64,000 nucleotides of DNA from the NCBI RefSeq assembly GCF_014851395.1, contig NW_024041373.1, positions 23,072,750 to 23,136,749 of the forward strand, written 5' to 3'. The translations under genes were made by a program, and so were the position numbers. The notes below the pieces were generated by a model. The model did no database searches. It was not told the origin of the DNA and worked only from the letters and a program-made list of their open reading frames with translations. This document shows positions 23,511-33,690 of this stretch, piece after piece. Origin of the DNA: Micropterus salmoides (taxonomy: Eukaryota; Chordata; Actinopteri; Centrarchiformes; Centrarchidae). Positions within the stretch are counted from its first letter, which is position 1; each line of letters begins with the position of its first letter.

Positions 23511-25046
23511 TTAGCCTAGTTCACACTACACAATTTTAAGCCTGATTTCACTAGTAAGGACCACACAATCAACAGGTATGATTAAGTGATTTATTGACTG
23601 AAACAGAAAGATGTACGAGGCTTGCAGTTGCTGAATAGACATTCGAGGTGTTGTGGGGAAGCTACGATAGGGAAATCCGCCGTAGCACCCGGGCACAACG
23701 GACCCCCAAAAGCTTCTAGTTACGTGAGACCATTGGCTGATCTGAGGTCTTGAAATCTGAATGAGTGTGATGATGATATGTTTTGGGAGGATCAGCGGCG
23801 CATGATACGTATCGGGTGCTCGGGAATGACGTTGGATGCTAAAAGGGTAGTGATCGGGGTAATGGATGGGAGAAAGCATGATGAGAGAGTGCTTGATGGA
23901 AGTGGCGGTGGCACCGGTAATTGAGAGGCCACTGGAATTGACTTAGAGACGATCTGACGTGTTCTACTATGGGATCCCAGAGTTGCAGTGGTTCATGAGG
24001 GTCTTGCAAGGGTTCAGGGTCATTGGAAAAGACGGGTGTAAGCAGGCCCAGTTATATGGTTTCTTTAGTAGAATGCGGTGTTGTTTGGGGAATGAGTCTG
24101 AATTGCGAGTATGACACTGAAGGTTGAGACAAGGGGAGATGCAGGGTGGTGAAACTCTAGCAGGTGTGAACGTAGCTTCTAAGGTTCAGGACGACTGAGT
24201 GATGCCATGCTGACATGATAGCGTTGAAAAGTTTGTTGTATTGTCTGTTCCGTAAATGGGATTCTTTCATCTTCGACAGTTTTCTAAAGAGTGACTATAG
24301 TCCATTTCGAAATCGTTTATAAAGACTGTTCGACGCGGGACCTCACTGGAGCGGGGTAACGCTGGATCGGCTGTTCTTGCGAGGCGGAGGATTCTCAGGT
24401 GAAATGTTCCCGATTGCTGAGATGAAGTGGACCATGGAAGAGATGGAGTTAAGCTGGACTCACCCACTTCCAGGCCGGCTTTACGATTGTGGAAAACGAG
24501 GTCTCAGCATGGAGACGGAAGAGAAGAGTTTATCTTCTGGTGCAGGGTCTGCTGTCGAGGACACTGAAAATGACGTTGTGATGATTTCATGATGTCGTGG
24601 ATAATTTTAATATTTTCTGGCAAAGAATGTCTCTTTTTAAGACAGACGGACTTCACCCAAACAAACTCAGAAATGTTAGCTGCTCACATACAGCATGTGG
24701 TGCGGTCCACACATGACTTACGTGAATGACTAATCATTCATGCAGCACACCTGGACACACCACCGGTCACTGAACACATCTCTGCCTCACTGCCACAAAC
24801 AACTGTCTCCACCTGCTGGCATGTAAAACTGTCTGCTCCCAGCGCTGTTCCACAGACTTCTATTCCTGTCATCATCACGCATAGACCAGTAAACCGAAAT
24901 GTGCACATCCCACACAGAAATATTAGTAATCTCTTAAGGATTAAGACAACTGCACCAACTCCAGCACCCAGAACAAACACATTTAAAATGGTTCTCTTCA
25001 ATGTGAGATCTCTCTCAAGTAAGACTTTTATCTTAAATGATTTTTC

Positions 25047-25343
25047 TTGTCTGCAAATCTAGATTTTATGTTTTTAACTGAATCCTGGTTGCAAATGAAT
25101 GACTATAGCCAGCTAGCTGAACTGTCTCAATATGATTGTTTTAGTCAACCGAGGGTCAGTGGTCGTGGTGATGGGTTAGTGAGCGTGTATAGGAAATATT
25201 TAAAATGTCATCAAGTACGCTGTGATGAATTTAACTCCTTTGAAGTTCTCACTCTTAAACTTGGAGGGTTGCAACCTATCATATTTGTTATAATTTATCG
25301 CCCCACAAAACCGCCTGGAGGATTTTTATCTTTAACTTCCTGA
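25047..25343 (+). pseudogene. L2 endonuclease fragment
   Basis: The 98-codon frame starts in LDFMFLTESWLQ, the catalytic-Glu region of the apurinic-type endonuclease of L2 elements, and runs through VIIYRPTKPPGG. The upstream VLFNVRSLSS portion is in another frame (break near 25,040), and the frame stops before the remainder of the domain. The GDFNIH-type motif continues in a different frame around 25,390 (CGDFNIHVDDP). Confidence 0.85.
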
Positions 25344-25449
25344 ATTTTTATCTACTCTGGTTTTAAATTATGACAGAATTGTTCTTTGTGGCGATTTTAA
25401 TATTCATGTTGATGACCCCACCAATGTTAATGCAACTGACTTTTTAAAT

Positions 25450-26853
25450 ATGACCACTTCTTTTAACTTTAAACAACATGTCAAAGGCCAAACCCATAAC
25501 CGTGGTCATACACTGGACTTGGTTTTTACCCTGGGTGTCAGCATTTCCTCTGTGGAATTAGTGGACATGACCATATCTGACCACAGATGTATTGTTTTTA
25601 GCTGCGATTCGCCTGTTACTCATGCCGCCTCACCAAGCTCCGTGTGTTCTCGCATCTTTAATGAACAAAGTGTTTCAAAGTTTTGCGCATTCTTTCAGAG
25701 CCAAAGCCAACACCTGTCTGATTCCAACACCAACAATCTGGTCGATCACTTCAATCATATCTGCTTGTCGTCACTAAATATTACTGCTCCTCTAAAGGTT
25801 AGGCCTACGTCTAAAGCTAGTAAGCAACCCTGGATAAATGACAGCATTCGCAGCCTAAAAAGGGAATGCAGGAAAGCAGAGCGCCGATGGAAAAAATCCA
25901 GTCTCCAAGTCCATTACCTCAGTCTGAAGGATTTATTAATTAACTACAATAACATGGTTAAGGATGCGAGAACACACTATTTTTCTGAACTCATTACTAC
26001 ATATAAACACAATCCCAGGTTTCTGTTTAAGACTGTGGATCAGCTGGTAAACCCAACCCCTCCTTGTGCCTCAGCTGGAAGTAATGATGACTGTGAATTG
26101 TTTTTATCTTATTTTACCACTAAGGTGGTGTCAATCAGAGCCTCTATTACCCCCGCGGCCTCTTACTCAGAGGTTCCTCACCAGCAACAAGAGAGTTTTA
26201 ACCAGTTTTATCCCATCGACTTGTCTGAGCTTTTAAAAACAGTATCACAAATGAGAGTGTCCTCCAGCCCACTTGATGTAATACCTACAAAGTTTTTATT
26301 GAAAGTAATAGATTCTGTTGGGCCCCATTTGATCTCCGTTTTCAACAGCTCCCTATCTACTGGTTGTGTCCCTGATTATTTTAAAACAGCTTGCGTGAAC
26401 CCACTTTTAAAGAAACCTGGTTTAGATCCCTCCCTCCCACATAATTTTAGACCAATTTCAAAACTGCCTTTTATTGCAAAGATTCTAGAAAGAATTGTGT
26501 CCAGACAGCTGCTCACTGTGCTGGAAAATAACAAAATATTTAAAAAGTTTCAATCTGGTTTCAGGAAGTACCACAGCACTGAGACTGCCCTGCTTAAAGT
26601 CACCAGCGACCTTTTAATGTCTGCTGATGAAGGCATGTGCTCAGTCCTGGTACTCCTGGACCTTAGCGCTGCTTTTGACACCACTGATCACAACATCATG
26701 TTAGACAGACTGAGGCACTGGGTGGGGATCTCTGGTACTGCCCTAGAATGGTTTTCATCCTACTTGTCAAATAGGAAGTTTTGTGTGTCTGTAAACAACT
26801 ATGTCTCTTCGTTCTGTCCAGTTAAATATGGTGTGCCTCAGGGGCGGTCTTAG
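25450..26853 (+). pseudogene. L2 endonuclease C-terminus and reverse transcriptase, first part
   Basis: A 467-codon frame. Residues 1-50 hold the endonuclease end (HTLDLVFTLG, then ISDHRCIVF). About residues 320-460 are RT fingers and palm: NFRPISKLPFIAKILERIVS, FQSGFRKYHSTETALLKV, then LDLSAAFDTTDH containing the motif A aspartate, and YGVPQG. The frame breaks after YGVPQG by loss of phase, so it ends GRS-stop instead of continuing to the YADD motif. A single peptide could not be made from this copy. Confidence 0.9.
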
Positions 26854-26861
26854 GACCCATT

Positions 26862-27653
26862 TTGTTTTCCTTGTATCTGCTTCCCCTTGGACATATTATC
26901 CATAAACATGGCATTTCTTTTCATATTTATGCTGATGACACACAAATATACTTGCCCATCAGATCCACAGACCCTGGAATGCTGAGTTCACTTAACAACT
27001 GCCTTTGTGAAGTTAAAAAATGGATGTCAAATAATTTCCTCCAGCTGAACTCAGACAAAACAGAAATCCTGGTCATTGGGTCCCGGCAGATGGCAAATCA
27101 AATACTGCCATCTGCAGGCATTAAGCCTGTGGCAAAGAACCTTGGTGTTTGGTTTGATAGTAATTTAAATTTTGAGCAGCACACCACAAAGCTTGTTCAA
27201 TCATGTTTTTATCAACTTAGAAATATAGCAAAAATTCGATCTATGTTAACTTTTAAGGACACCGAGACCATTTTACACGCCTTCATCGCTTCACGCCTGG
27301 ATTATTGCAACAGCCTTTTCACCTGTTTAACCCAAAAATCTATTGATCGACTCCAGACTGTCCAGAACTCAGCTGCCAGGCTTTTAACCAGAACAAAGAA
27401 ATATGACCACATTACTCCTATTTTAGCTTCATTACACTGGCTCCCAGTATGTTTTAGAATTGACTTTAAAATTCTATTGATTACTTTTAAAGCTCTTCAT
27501 GGCCTCTCGCCTTGTTATATTTCTGAACTTTTAGTCCCATACACACCAGCACGTACCTTGAGATCCTCGGGCAGAGGTCTGCTGTCTGTTCCAGAGTCTC
27601 GACTGAAAACTAAAGGGGACAGAGTCAGTCAGGGCCCCGAGGCTCTGGAATAG
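26862..27653 (+). pseudogene. L2 reverse transcriptase, second part
   Basis: A 263-codon frame continuing the RT: FSLYLLPLGHIIHKHGISFH, YADDTQIYLP (catalytic motif C, both Asp present), LNSDKTEILVIG, LGVWFDSNLNFEQH, and the family C-terminal signature SRLDYCNSLF, NSAARLLT and LHWLPV. A further frameshift near 27,640 separates the last piece, LWNSLPEEIR through TYFYRRAFPDL, which ends near 27,747. Confidence 0.9.
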
Positions 27654-28590
27654 CCTGCCCGAGGAAATCAGGTCGGCTGAGTCAGTGAACTCTTTTAAGT
27701 CCCTTCTTAAAACATACTTTTATAGGAGAGCCTTTCCCGATCTTATTTGAATTTATTTTATCCCTTTTATTTTATTGTATTTTACTAATTTCATATTTAT
27801 CTTAAACGTGTATTTTAGTCTTTTCAATGTTTTCATGCTTTTATCTTGTATTGTTTTTGTATTATTGTCTCTTGGGTATTATTGTCTTTACACTTGTTAA
27901 AGCACTTTGTAACTTGTTTTTTAAAAGTGCTCTACAAATAAAGATTATTATTATTATTATTATGAGTTCGTTGGAATAATTCATCGTCTGATGGCGATTT
28001 ACCGACACTTCTCGAAGAGGTACTGTAAGTGAATGGATGGAGTAGCTTGTGAGGAGAGGAGGAGTCAGGATGTGTGGGTATTTATGGAAATGCTGGCGAT
28101 AACGTGGTTGATGTGTGGTCCCGCTCCTGAAACTCTGCTAATTAGCACCACTTGATCACCAGCGATCAATCAGCGCTTGCCAATCGTTATGTGTGATCTA
28201 CTCAACGATGCATCAAAGCGGTTTGCCAACACCAGACAGACATCTAGCATGCTAAATATTTGGCGCCGTCAGCCGACTCAACATCCACATCCAGCCAATG
28301 AGAGCAGGCACGCAACTAATTATTTACTACAAACCATTTTTTACTCACCTCCAACACTCTCTGTAGCACAGATAATCCCTGTTTCTTACATGTGATAATC
28401 CATTTTTTCACCCATACTTTGTCTTTATAATGTTTGTTTTTAATAATGATGAACAACTCCGGTTTTGCGTGTGATTGTGCATCATTCCCCGTTTTGCTTT
28501 TTGCTTGTGTTTTCTTGACAAAATGTGGTTTGGAGACCAGTCATTGATAGTCGTTGTCAGCTCATGTAGTATGTGACCCCTGTTGCTGAT

Positions 28591-30075
28591 CAGTCATGAT
28601 GACTTCAAGACTCCTGTCGTCTGAGCAACACAGCAATCTGCTGATGTTGAAAGTTGCGTAGTCTCACTCTCTTTGAATGTTATCACTTGATTGAATGGGC
28701 GTTAATCAGTTCATGTCTTCAAGTATTATCACTGTATATAATACACTGTATGGGAACTGAGAGAACTCATGAAACCTGTCTTTCTCTGTATTGGCTTTAT
28801 CCAACTTGCCAGCATCTTGAATGATAGGATAAGTATTAACTAGTGCCTCGTCTGATAAACTAACTTTACTCACAGCAGCAGAAGGGTTTTTGTCAATAGC
28901 CTGTAATGTCAGCAGCGATATCACATACTCAGATGCACACACCTACGCACGCACGCACGCACGCACGCACACATACACACACCTCTAGCGTAGCTATTGG
29001 GGGTAACATTAGGGGAAAGCTATACTTGTGATGTCACGTTATATAAACTCCCTCCCCCTCCCTCCATTTTCTCTCCTCTGCAGCTTGACTGCTTTTAACC
29101 CTTAAGCAATACCAAAACATTCAGCTTTGAAAGTTATATCAGCCTGCTGCAAAAGCCATCCAAGGGATTGCATTTCTGCTATGTTATCCCTCTTTCTTCA
29201 CTAAGAACTATAGAACTATAGATATTGTATAGTTTTCCTTTGATAATATTGTGCAAATCATGATGCGCATATAATTTCAGCCATAAAGTGGTTTGGTTCC
29301 TTCTTCACCATTTGTGAAGTGGGAAAGCCCTGTGTGAAGCCCTGAGTCATTGGTGAGTTCTGTGTTTTAATTAGCCTCTGTGAAAGCCTATCAATGAAAA
29401 GTAGAGGGCTGTAGGATAATTCCCCGGATAATACTTGCTGTGTGTGAACAGGACTTTAGAAAGAAGAGAGTGGATGGCATAGGATGGAGAGATGAAAAAG
29501 AAAAGAATGAACGTGAAAGGAGAGATGGAATAAGGGCCAGGCAGGGCATACCCAGATGAAGGAAATGATGGTTTGTTAAAGCAGTGATTCATTGATCTAT
29601 TTGGCCAGTCGGGGGCAGAATAACAAGCTAAAAGCACAACGCTTCCAATCATTGTATAAAGTTATGGTAATCATGTGAACAGAGTTGCTTGTTTACACAT
29701 CCAGCACACACAGAGCTCCACCAACTCCTGAGGGAAAGTTCTGGCTCTTTAGCTGCTAAATGCTCCACTATGTTCTCAAGCTAATTGCTAACTGTCTTTC
29801 AGCAGTTTGGTACTGGACAGGCAGCGTACAGTGAGTATATCAACGTTTTTGCTCAAAACAGCTTCCTGCTGCAGCTGAAAACAATGTTGATGAGAATGGT
29901 GAGAGTGAATCGAAACAGTGAATGTTTTATAAAGCCATTTAAAAATAAGAATGTATTGTTTTGTTGTTGTTTTTATAGCATGGACAGGGTGTATCTGATT
30001 GTACCATGTATATTGTATCACTGCTGACTATATAACCTTCGTAACTATTTTTAAATTTTGTTTATTTACCTATTT
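28591..30075. other. Intergenic with a CGCA repeat
   Basis: It holds a (CGCA)n run at about 28,945-28,970 followed by CA units. Otherwise nothing was recognised. Confidence 0.55.
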
Positions 30076-30330
30076 CAGAATCAGAATCAGAAATACTTTA
30101 TTTATCCACGAGGGGAAATTCTTTTGTCAAAGGTAGATAGTTAAAGAGTATATAAATATAATATAAATAAAAATATAAAGACAAATATAAGGAGTGTGGG
30201 TATGAACAATATTTACATTATTAAGAATTATTATGGTGAACCAAAAAGGACTAGTGAATAAATAGCAGCAGAGAATATTGCACAGTAATTATTAAACAGG
30301 TAATATTGGACAGAAAATAGATACATTATT
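30076..30330 (-). mobile_element. 3' UTR and tail of a Rex1-like LINE, inverted
   Basis: Read on the minus strand, the piece ends AATTTCCCCTCGTGGATAAA, TAAAGTATT and TCTGAT repeats, the usual tail form of this teleost LINE group. Only non-coding 3' sequence is left; the left limit in element terms is uncertain. Confidence 0.6.
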
Positions 30331-31122
30331 ATATTTAATTGATGTATTATTATATACAATCACACATTGTTTAAAATGTAGTTTGTTGTTGTTTTGTGCC
30401 CTTCTTAAGACTGACCTATGTGTAAGTGCCAAGCACTCAGTTGGGCAGTTGAAGCATTGTTCTGGCAACTCCTGCAGCCGAACTGATGCCAAACGTATCA
30501 GCTCACCATTCCTTTGGACACACCAGGGAGCCCAAGAGGGGAGACATGCTGCCTATAGGCAACAGAGGGCTTCCATACCCTTGCCTCGACTTCTTGTACC
30601 CGTGAGAGGAAACTCCAACCTGACCTGTGACAATGAGGGCCGTAGCCAGGATTTTAGAAATTAATTAGGTGAGCTATGGGGATTTGCGGGGCATCGCAAA
30701 GTACCTCTCACAAGGCCTGGCAAAGGCCACTTTTGCAGTCAAACTTTATTAATGCATCAACCTAATTTTTCCCCACTCTAAATCTTTCTGCAACTGAAAA
30801 TGTCAGAGCAGAAAAAAGGTTTGGACACATTTTGAAAACTTATTGGTATGTGAGCTCAGATCTCGAACACAGTCACTGCTTCTGTTCCTGTGGTATAACT
30901 TATGCTTGTTTTGAGTGTATAGTGCAGGTGGAATATAGTCTATAGGAAGCTAAAGCCAGGCCCTGGAGAGTCCCTCCTCATAATTGCCATTCCATTTTCT
31001 CTTAAATTATTTGAGAGGGTTTGTATCATTCATATTACCAATACCATATTGGTCAGGCAGGCGTGTGCTTTGAAAGTGCACAGAGTAAAAAGAAAGACAG
31101 GACTGTATCTGCTCAACTTGTT
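30331..31122. other. Intergenic, nothing assigned
   Basis: A GC-richer patch at about 30,410-30,655 stands out, but I cannot assign it to a known repeat or RNA. The remainder is AT-rich. An (AT)n run at about 31,122-31,142 follows. Confidence 0.45.
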
Positions 31123-31144
31123 ACATATATATATATATATATCC

Positions 31145-31308
31145 AAAGAAGGTTAAAGTCAAGGGCAACTGCACTTGGTTGAAAATACTAGAAACAGCTG
31201 AGTTTCCCGACTAGTCATTTCAGAACTGAAGAAGTCTCTTGGATGAGGGACGAAACGTCTTCTAGTATCTTCAAAAAAGTCCCGTTGCCCTTGACTTTAA
31301 CCTTCTTT
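31145..31308. mobile_element. Inverted-repeat (fold-back) element, 164 bp
   Basis: The outer 25 bases of each end are perfect inverted copies (31,145-31,169 and 31,284-31,308; AAAGAAGGTTAAAGTC..). With about five mismatches the arms extend to 49 bases each, around a 66-base loop. The loop carries GAAGAAGTCTCTTGGATGAG, which I recognise as a very frequent teleost repeat motif. It is non-coding and its class is not known to me. Confidence 0.8.
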
Positions 31309-31422
31309 GACCTGGATAACTGAGAACCTTAACAGAGTTGTACCAGCAGATGATGCCAATCTTTGTTCACCACACACCATGTAACGAGACACTGTGTCGG
31401 TCCGCCACACTTTGCCCCGCCC

Positions 31423-31559
31423 GGCGTGCTTATATACACCTCCAGTTACGCCGTCATGCGCTACCCTTCTAGCAACGCCAATAGGATTGGAGTAGTTTCA
31501 TTCATGATTTCAGCCCTGCCACGCCCAGAGGCATTCCCATAGTGTCGTCACCGACGCAG
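31423..31559 (-). repeat. Terminal repeat of the DIRS-like element, left copy
   Basis: This 137-bp copy shares about 127 positions with 33,525-33,661, including the run TAGCAACGCCAATAGGATTG. It is bracketed by an inverted 19-mer pair (31,383-31,401 and 31,550-31,568, one mismatch) starting AACGAGACACTG. Just right of it lies the palindrome GGGTTACATACGTAACCC (31,587-31,604). Confidence 0.9.
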
Positions 31560-31609
31560 TGTCTCGTTCCCCTTCTCAGGGAACAAGGGTTACATACGTA
31601 ACCCGAGCC

Positions 31610-31960
31610 GTTCTCCAGAACCCCCGGGAGCAGAGCGACTGGGGGAAAGGCATACAGGCGCAGCCTCGGCCACGTCTGCACCATGGCATCCAGCCCTAGC
31701 GGGGCTGGGGGCGAGAGGGAGAACCACAGGGGACAGTGCTTAGTCTCTCGAGACGCAAACAAGTCCACGTCTTTGGGGCCGAACCTTTCGCATAATAACT
31801 CCACCACCTGGGGGTGGAGTCTCCATTCCCCGGGCCTCAGCCCCTGTCTCGACAGCAGGTCTGCTCCCTGATTCTGGGTCCCAGGGACATATGTCGCTCT
31901 GAGGGACAGCAGTCTCTGCTGGAACTGGCCTGCTGCCTTAGCTGCCACGAGGGAGGGGAC
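31610..31960 (-). pseudogene. DIRS-like RNase H fragment
   Basis: Within a longer open frame (32,362-31,502), residues about 135-251 carry the DIRS pol C-terminal signature: LLSLRATYVPGTQNQGADLL, EWRLHPQVVELL, DVDLFASRETKHCPLWFSL, LGLDAMVQTWP and LYAFPPVALLPGVLE. The N-terminal 134 codons are an out-of-frame reading of gag. The tail after GVLE runs into terminal repeat sequence. No RT YADD-type motif precedes it. Confidence 0.85.
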
Positions 31961-31992
31961 CTCGGTCACCTTCTCTCGGGGGGGGCGGCTTC

Positions 31993-32856
31993 TCAGGACT
32001 TCTTCCCCCGACCCCGGCGAGACTGAAGAACGGTCCTCAGATCCGTTGTCTCGGGGGGCTGTGGGCAAGAGCGCCGCCTCAAGTCCCGGGTGCGCTGAGG
32101 GGGACCTCGAGAAGCGACACTCCGCCTCTGGCTCTGGCGGTAGGAGCTGGATGACGGCTGGGACCGTCCCTCTGCAGCCGCCGCCATCCTGGACCCAGAC
32201 CGGCGCAGGAGATACAGCTGGAATACCTCCCCTTGTGTCCTGGCATGCTGAAACCTGCTGACGACGGCGTCCACCGCCTCGCCAAACAGGCCAGAGGTCG
32301 CAACCGGTGCGTCGAGCAGGAAGGTCTTCTCCCTCTCCTGGATGCCCAATAGGTTGAGCCACAGGTGCTGCTTCGTGGCCACCAGCGCCGACATGGAGCG
32401 GCCAATGGCGCGGGCCGTCTCTTTTGTGACTCGGAGAGACAAAGCCGTAGCTCTGCGGAGCTCAGCGATGTCCTTGTCAGAGGGGCCTCCTCCCGGGTCC
32501 ATGTCTTTCAGCAGGTCGGCCTGGTATGCCTGCAAAACCGCCATCGTGTGCAGGCTCGCACCGGCCCGGCCCGCCGCCATGTACGCCTTGCCTACCAGAG
32601 CAGATGGCTTGGTAGGCAGCGCCGGCTCTTAAAGGGACGACGCAAGACCGGGCGAGAGATAGCTGGCCAAAGCATCCTCAACCCGGGGCATCGTCCCATA
32701 ACCGAAACCCTTAACCCCCACGACGTCGCTGTAAACCCGGAGCGGGGGAGTAGTCAGATGTGCTGAGAAGGGCTTGCCCCAGGATTTGCACAACTCGTCA
32801 TGCAAATCCGGGAAAAAGGGCAGAGACCGGCGTGCAGCGCTGCAGGAAGCGCTCAT
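31993..32856 (-). pseudogene. DIRS-like gag, central and C-terminal part, with one in-frame stop
   Basis: Two frames in the same phase, 32,856-32,629 and 32,580-31,993, are separated by a TAA at 32,631-32,629. Signature segments are FFPDLHDELCKSWGKPFSAH, AELRRATALSLRVTKETARA, IGRSMSALVATKQHLWLNLL and APVATSGLFGEAVDAVVSRF. These are the conserved core of fish DIRS-group gag proteins. The end is Arg/Ser/Pro rich and terminates RRGRGKKS. The frame then meets the RNase H piece out of phase. Confidence 0.82.
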
Positions 32857-33000
32857 CCAGCTTACTGGCAGCCTGTGTGTCTGGCACGGCCTGCTCGTGT
32901 CACCACCTCTAAGAGGTCGTCATAGCTTGGCGTTGACTGATGACGTTGCTCTGGTTCCCGGAAGTCTTCCTCCTCCATAATGCTGAGCACAACCAGCTCC

Positions 33001-33477
33001 TCAGAGCCGAACAGCTGCAGCCTCTCCGGGCTCACACCTCAAGCGGGACAAGCCGAAAAGCGGGCTCCCGAACGGGGAAGAGGGGAGTCGGAGCCAGCAG
33101 ACGAGGAACGGGAAAAAGCCTCGGCAGTCCCCCTTCGGTGATGTCACGCTGGGAGCCCCATGACTGAAGCCGCCGCGCAGCCTCAGTGACCGCCGGGCCC
33201 GAGCCACGGAGAGAACGCATCCGGCCGTCTCCGGAGAGCCGCACGGGACCTCAGCACCCTCAGGGGCAGGGCCTCGCAATGGCTGCAAGCAGCCCCCTCG
33301 AGAGCTGCCTGGGCATGCGGCATCCCCAGACATGAAACACACTGTATGAGTGTCCCCAGCCGTGATGTAGCGCGGGCATGGAAAGACACACTGCCTGAAC
33401 TGCTCACCAGCCATCTCCTCTGCTTCTCCGTCCAGGTAACTTCTTGTGGTAGCTTTCTTCTGCGTAGTCTCAAACAT
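33001..33477 (-). pseudogene. DIRS-like gag, N-terminal part, frameshifted
   Basis: The frame from 33,477 gives CPRYITAGDTHTVC, then loses phase near 33,335. The family sequence continues in another frame as CVSCLGMPHAQAALEGAACS and LRVLRSRAAL (33,183-33,473 frame). The Cys/His pairs CVSCLG and CSHCE look like a zinc-binding module of this gag. The following stretch down to about 33,032 also lies in shifted frames. Confidence 0.78.
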
Positions 33478-33524
33478 GCCAGAGTGCCTGCTGAATAGAA
33501 AAAAGCTAATGTGTCCCGTGTGCT

Positions 33525-33661
33525 GGCGTGCTTACATACGCCTCCAGTTACGTTGTCACACGCTACCGTTCTAGCAACGCCAATAGGATTGGCGTAGATT
33601 CATTCATGATTTCAGCCCTGCCACGCCCAGAGGCGTTCCCATAGTGTCGTCACCGACGCAG
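33525..33661 (-). repeat. Terminal repeat of the DIRS-like element, right copy
   Basis: This is the direct-orientation partner of 31,423-31,559. About ten differences, most of them C/T or G/A, separate the two. It lies upstream of the gag start on the minus strand and is followed by a GAGTTCCCTCGAAGGGGAAC palindrome-like motif. Confidence 0.9.
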
Positions 33662-33690
33662 GTCGAGTTCCCTCGAAGGGGAACTAAGTA

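Larger units (their letters stand above)
24597..27963 (+). mobile_element. L2-clade LINE, near full-length, inactivated
   Basis: In order: a scrap of the ORF1 C-terminus (FKTDGLHPNKLRN near 24,640), an endonuclease domain, a reverse transcriptase with motifs AAFDTTDH and YADDTQIYLP, a C-terminal region, and a 3' UTR ending in (ATT)n. These are typical of the teleost L2 group within the CR1 superfamily. The element is 5'-truncated inside ORF1 and carries several frameshifts and at least one stop, so it is dead. It appears inserted in an older repeat. A nearly identical 3' tail at 10,879-10,958 indicates another member of the same subfamily. Confidence 0.9.
23516..28590. mobile_element. Possible old DNA transposon hosting an L2 insertion
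   Basis: Two flanks of the L2 (23,516-24,596 and 27,964-28,590) share a higher GC and CpG content than their surroundings. They begin with GTTCACACTACAC and end, read inverted, with TCACATACTACATGAG, a possible degenerate terminal inverted repeat. No transposase motif could be read in either flank. The boundaries and the identity are inference. Confidence 0.35.
31383..33690 (-). mobile_element. Internally deleted DIRS-like (tyrosine-recombinase) retrotransposon
   Basis: On the minus strand: a terminal repeat, a gag-like region (about 33,477-31,993), a short RNase H segment (about 31,960-31,610), then the second terminal repeat. The peptide matches are to DIRS-group elements of fish as I know them. 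Reverse transcriptase is missing between gag and RNase H, and methyltransferase and tyrosine recombinase are missing after RNase H, so the copy is non-autonomous. The terminal 137-bp repeats (31,423-31,559 and 33,525-33,661) are in direct orientation. A 19-base inverted pair brackets the left one. The whole element is GC-rich against an AT-rich background. Direct versus inverted terminal structure leaves DIRS proper and Ngaro both possible. Confidence 0.85.

Noticed and set aside
23526..23879. 117-codon minus-strand frame
   Set aside because: No family similarity and no start or splice context. It lies in the unidentified repeat around the L2.
28945..28970. Regularly spaced CGCA units as a possible CRISPR-like array
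   Set aside because: A simple 4-base microsatellite with no spacers, in a eukaryotic genome.
31683..32766. Plus-strand frames of 62-133 codons in the DIRS-like region
   Set aside because: They are antisense to the gag and RNase H frames, in GC-rich DNA where stops are rare.
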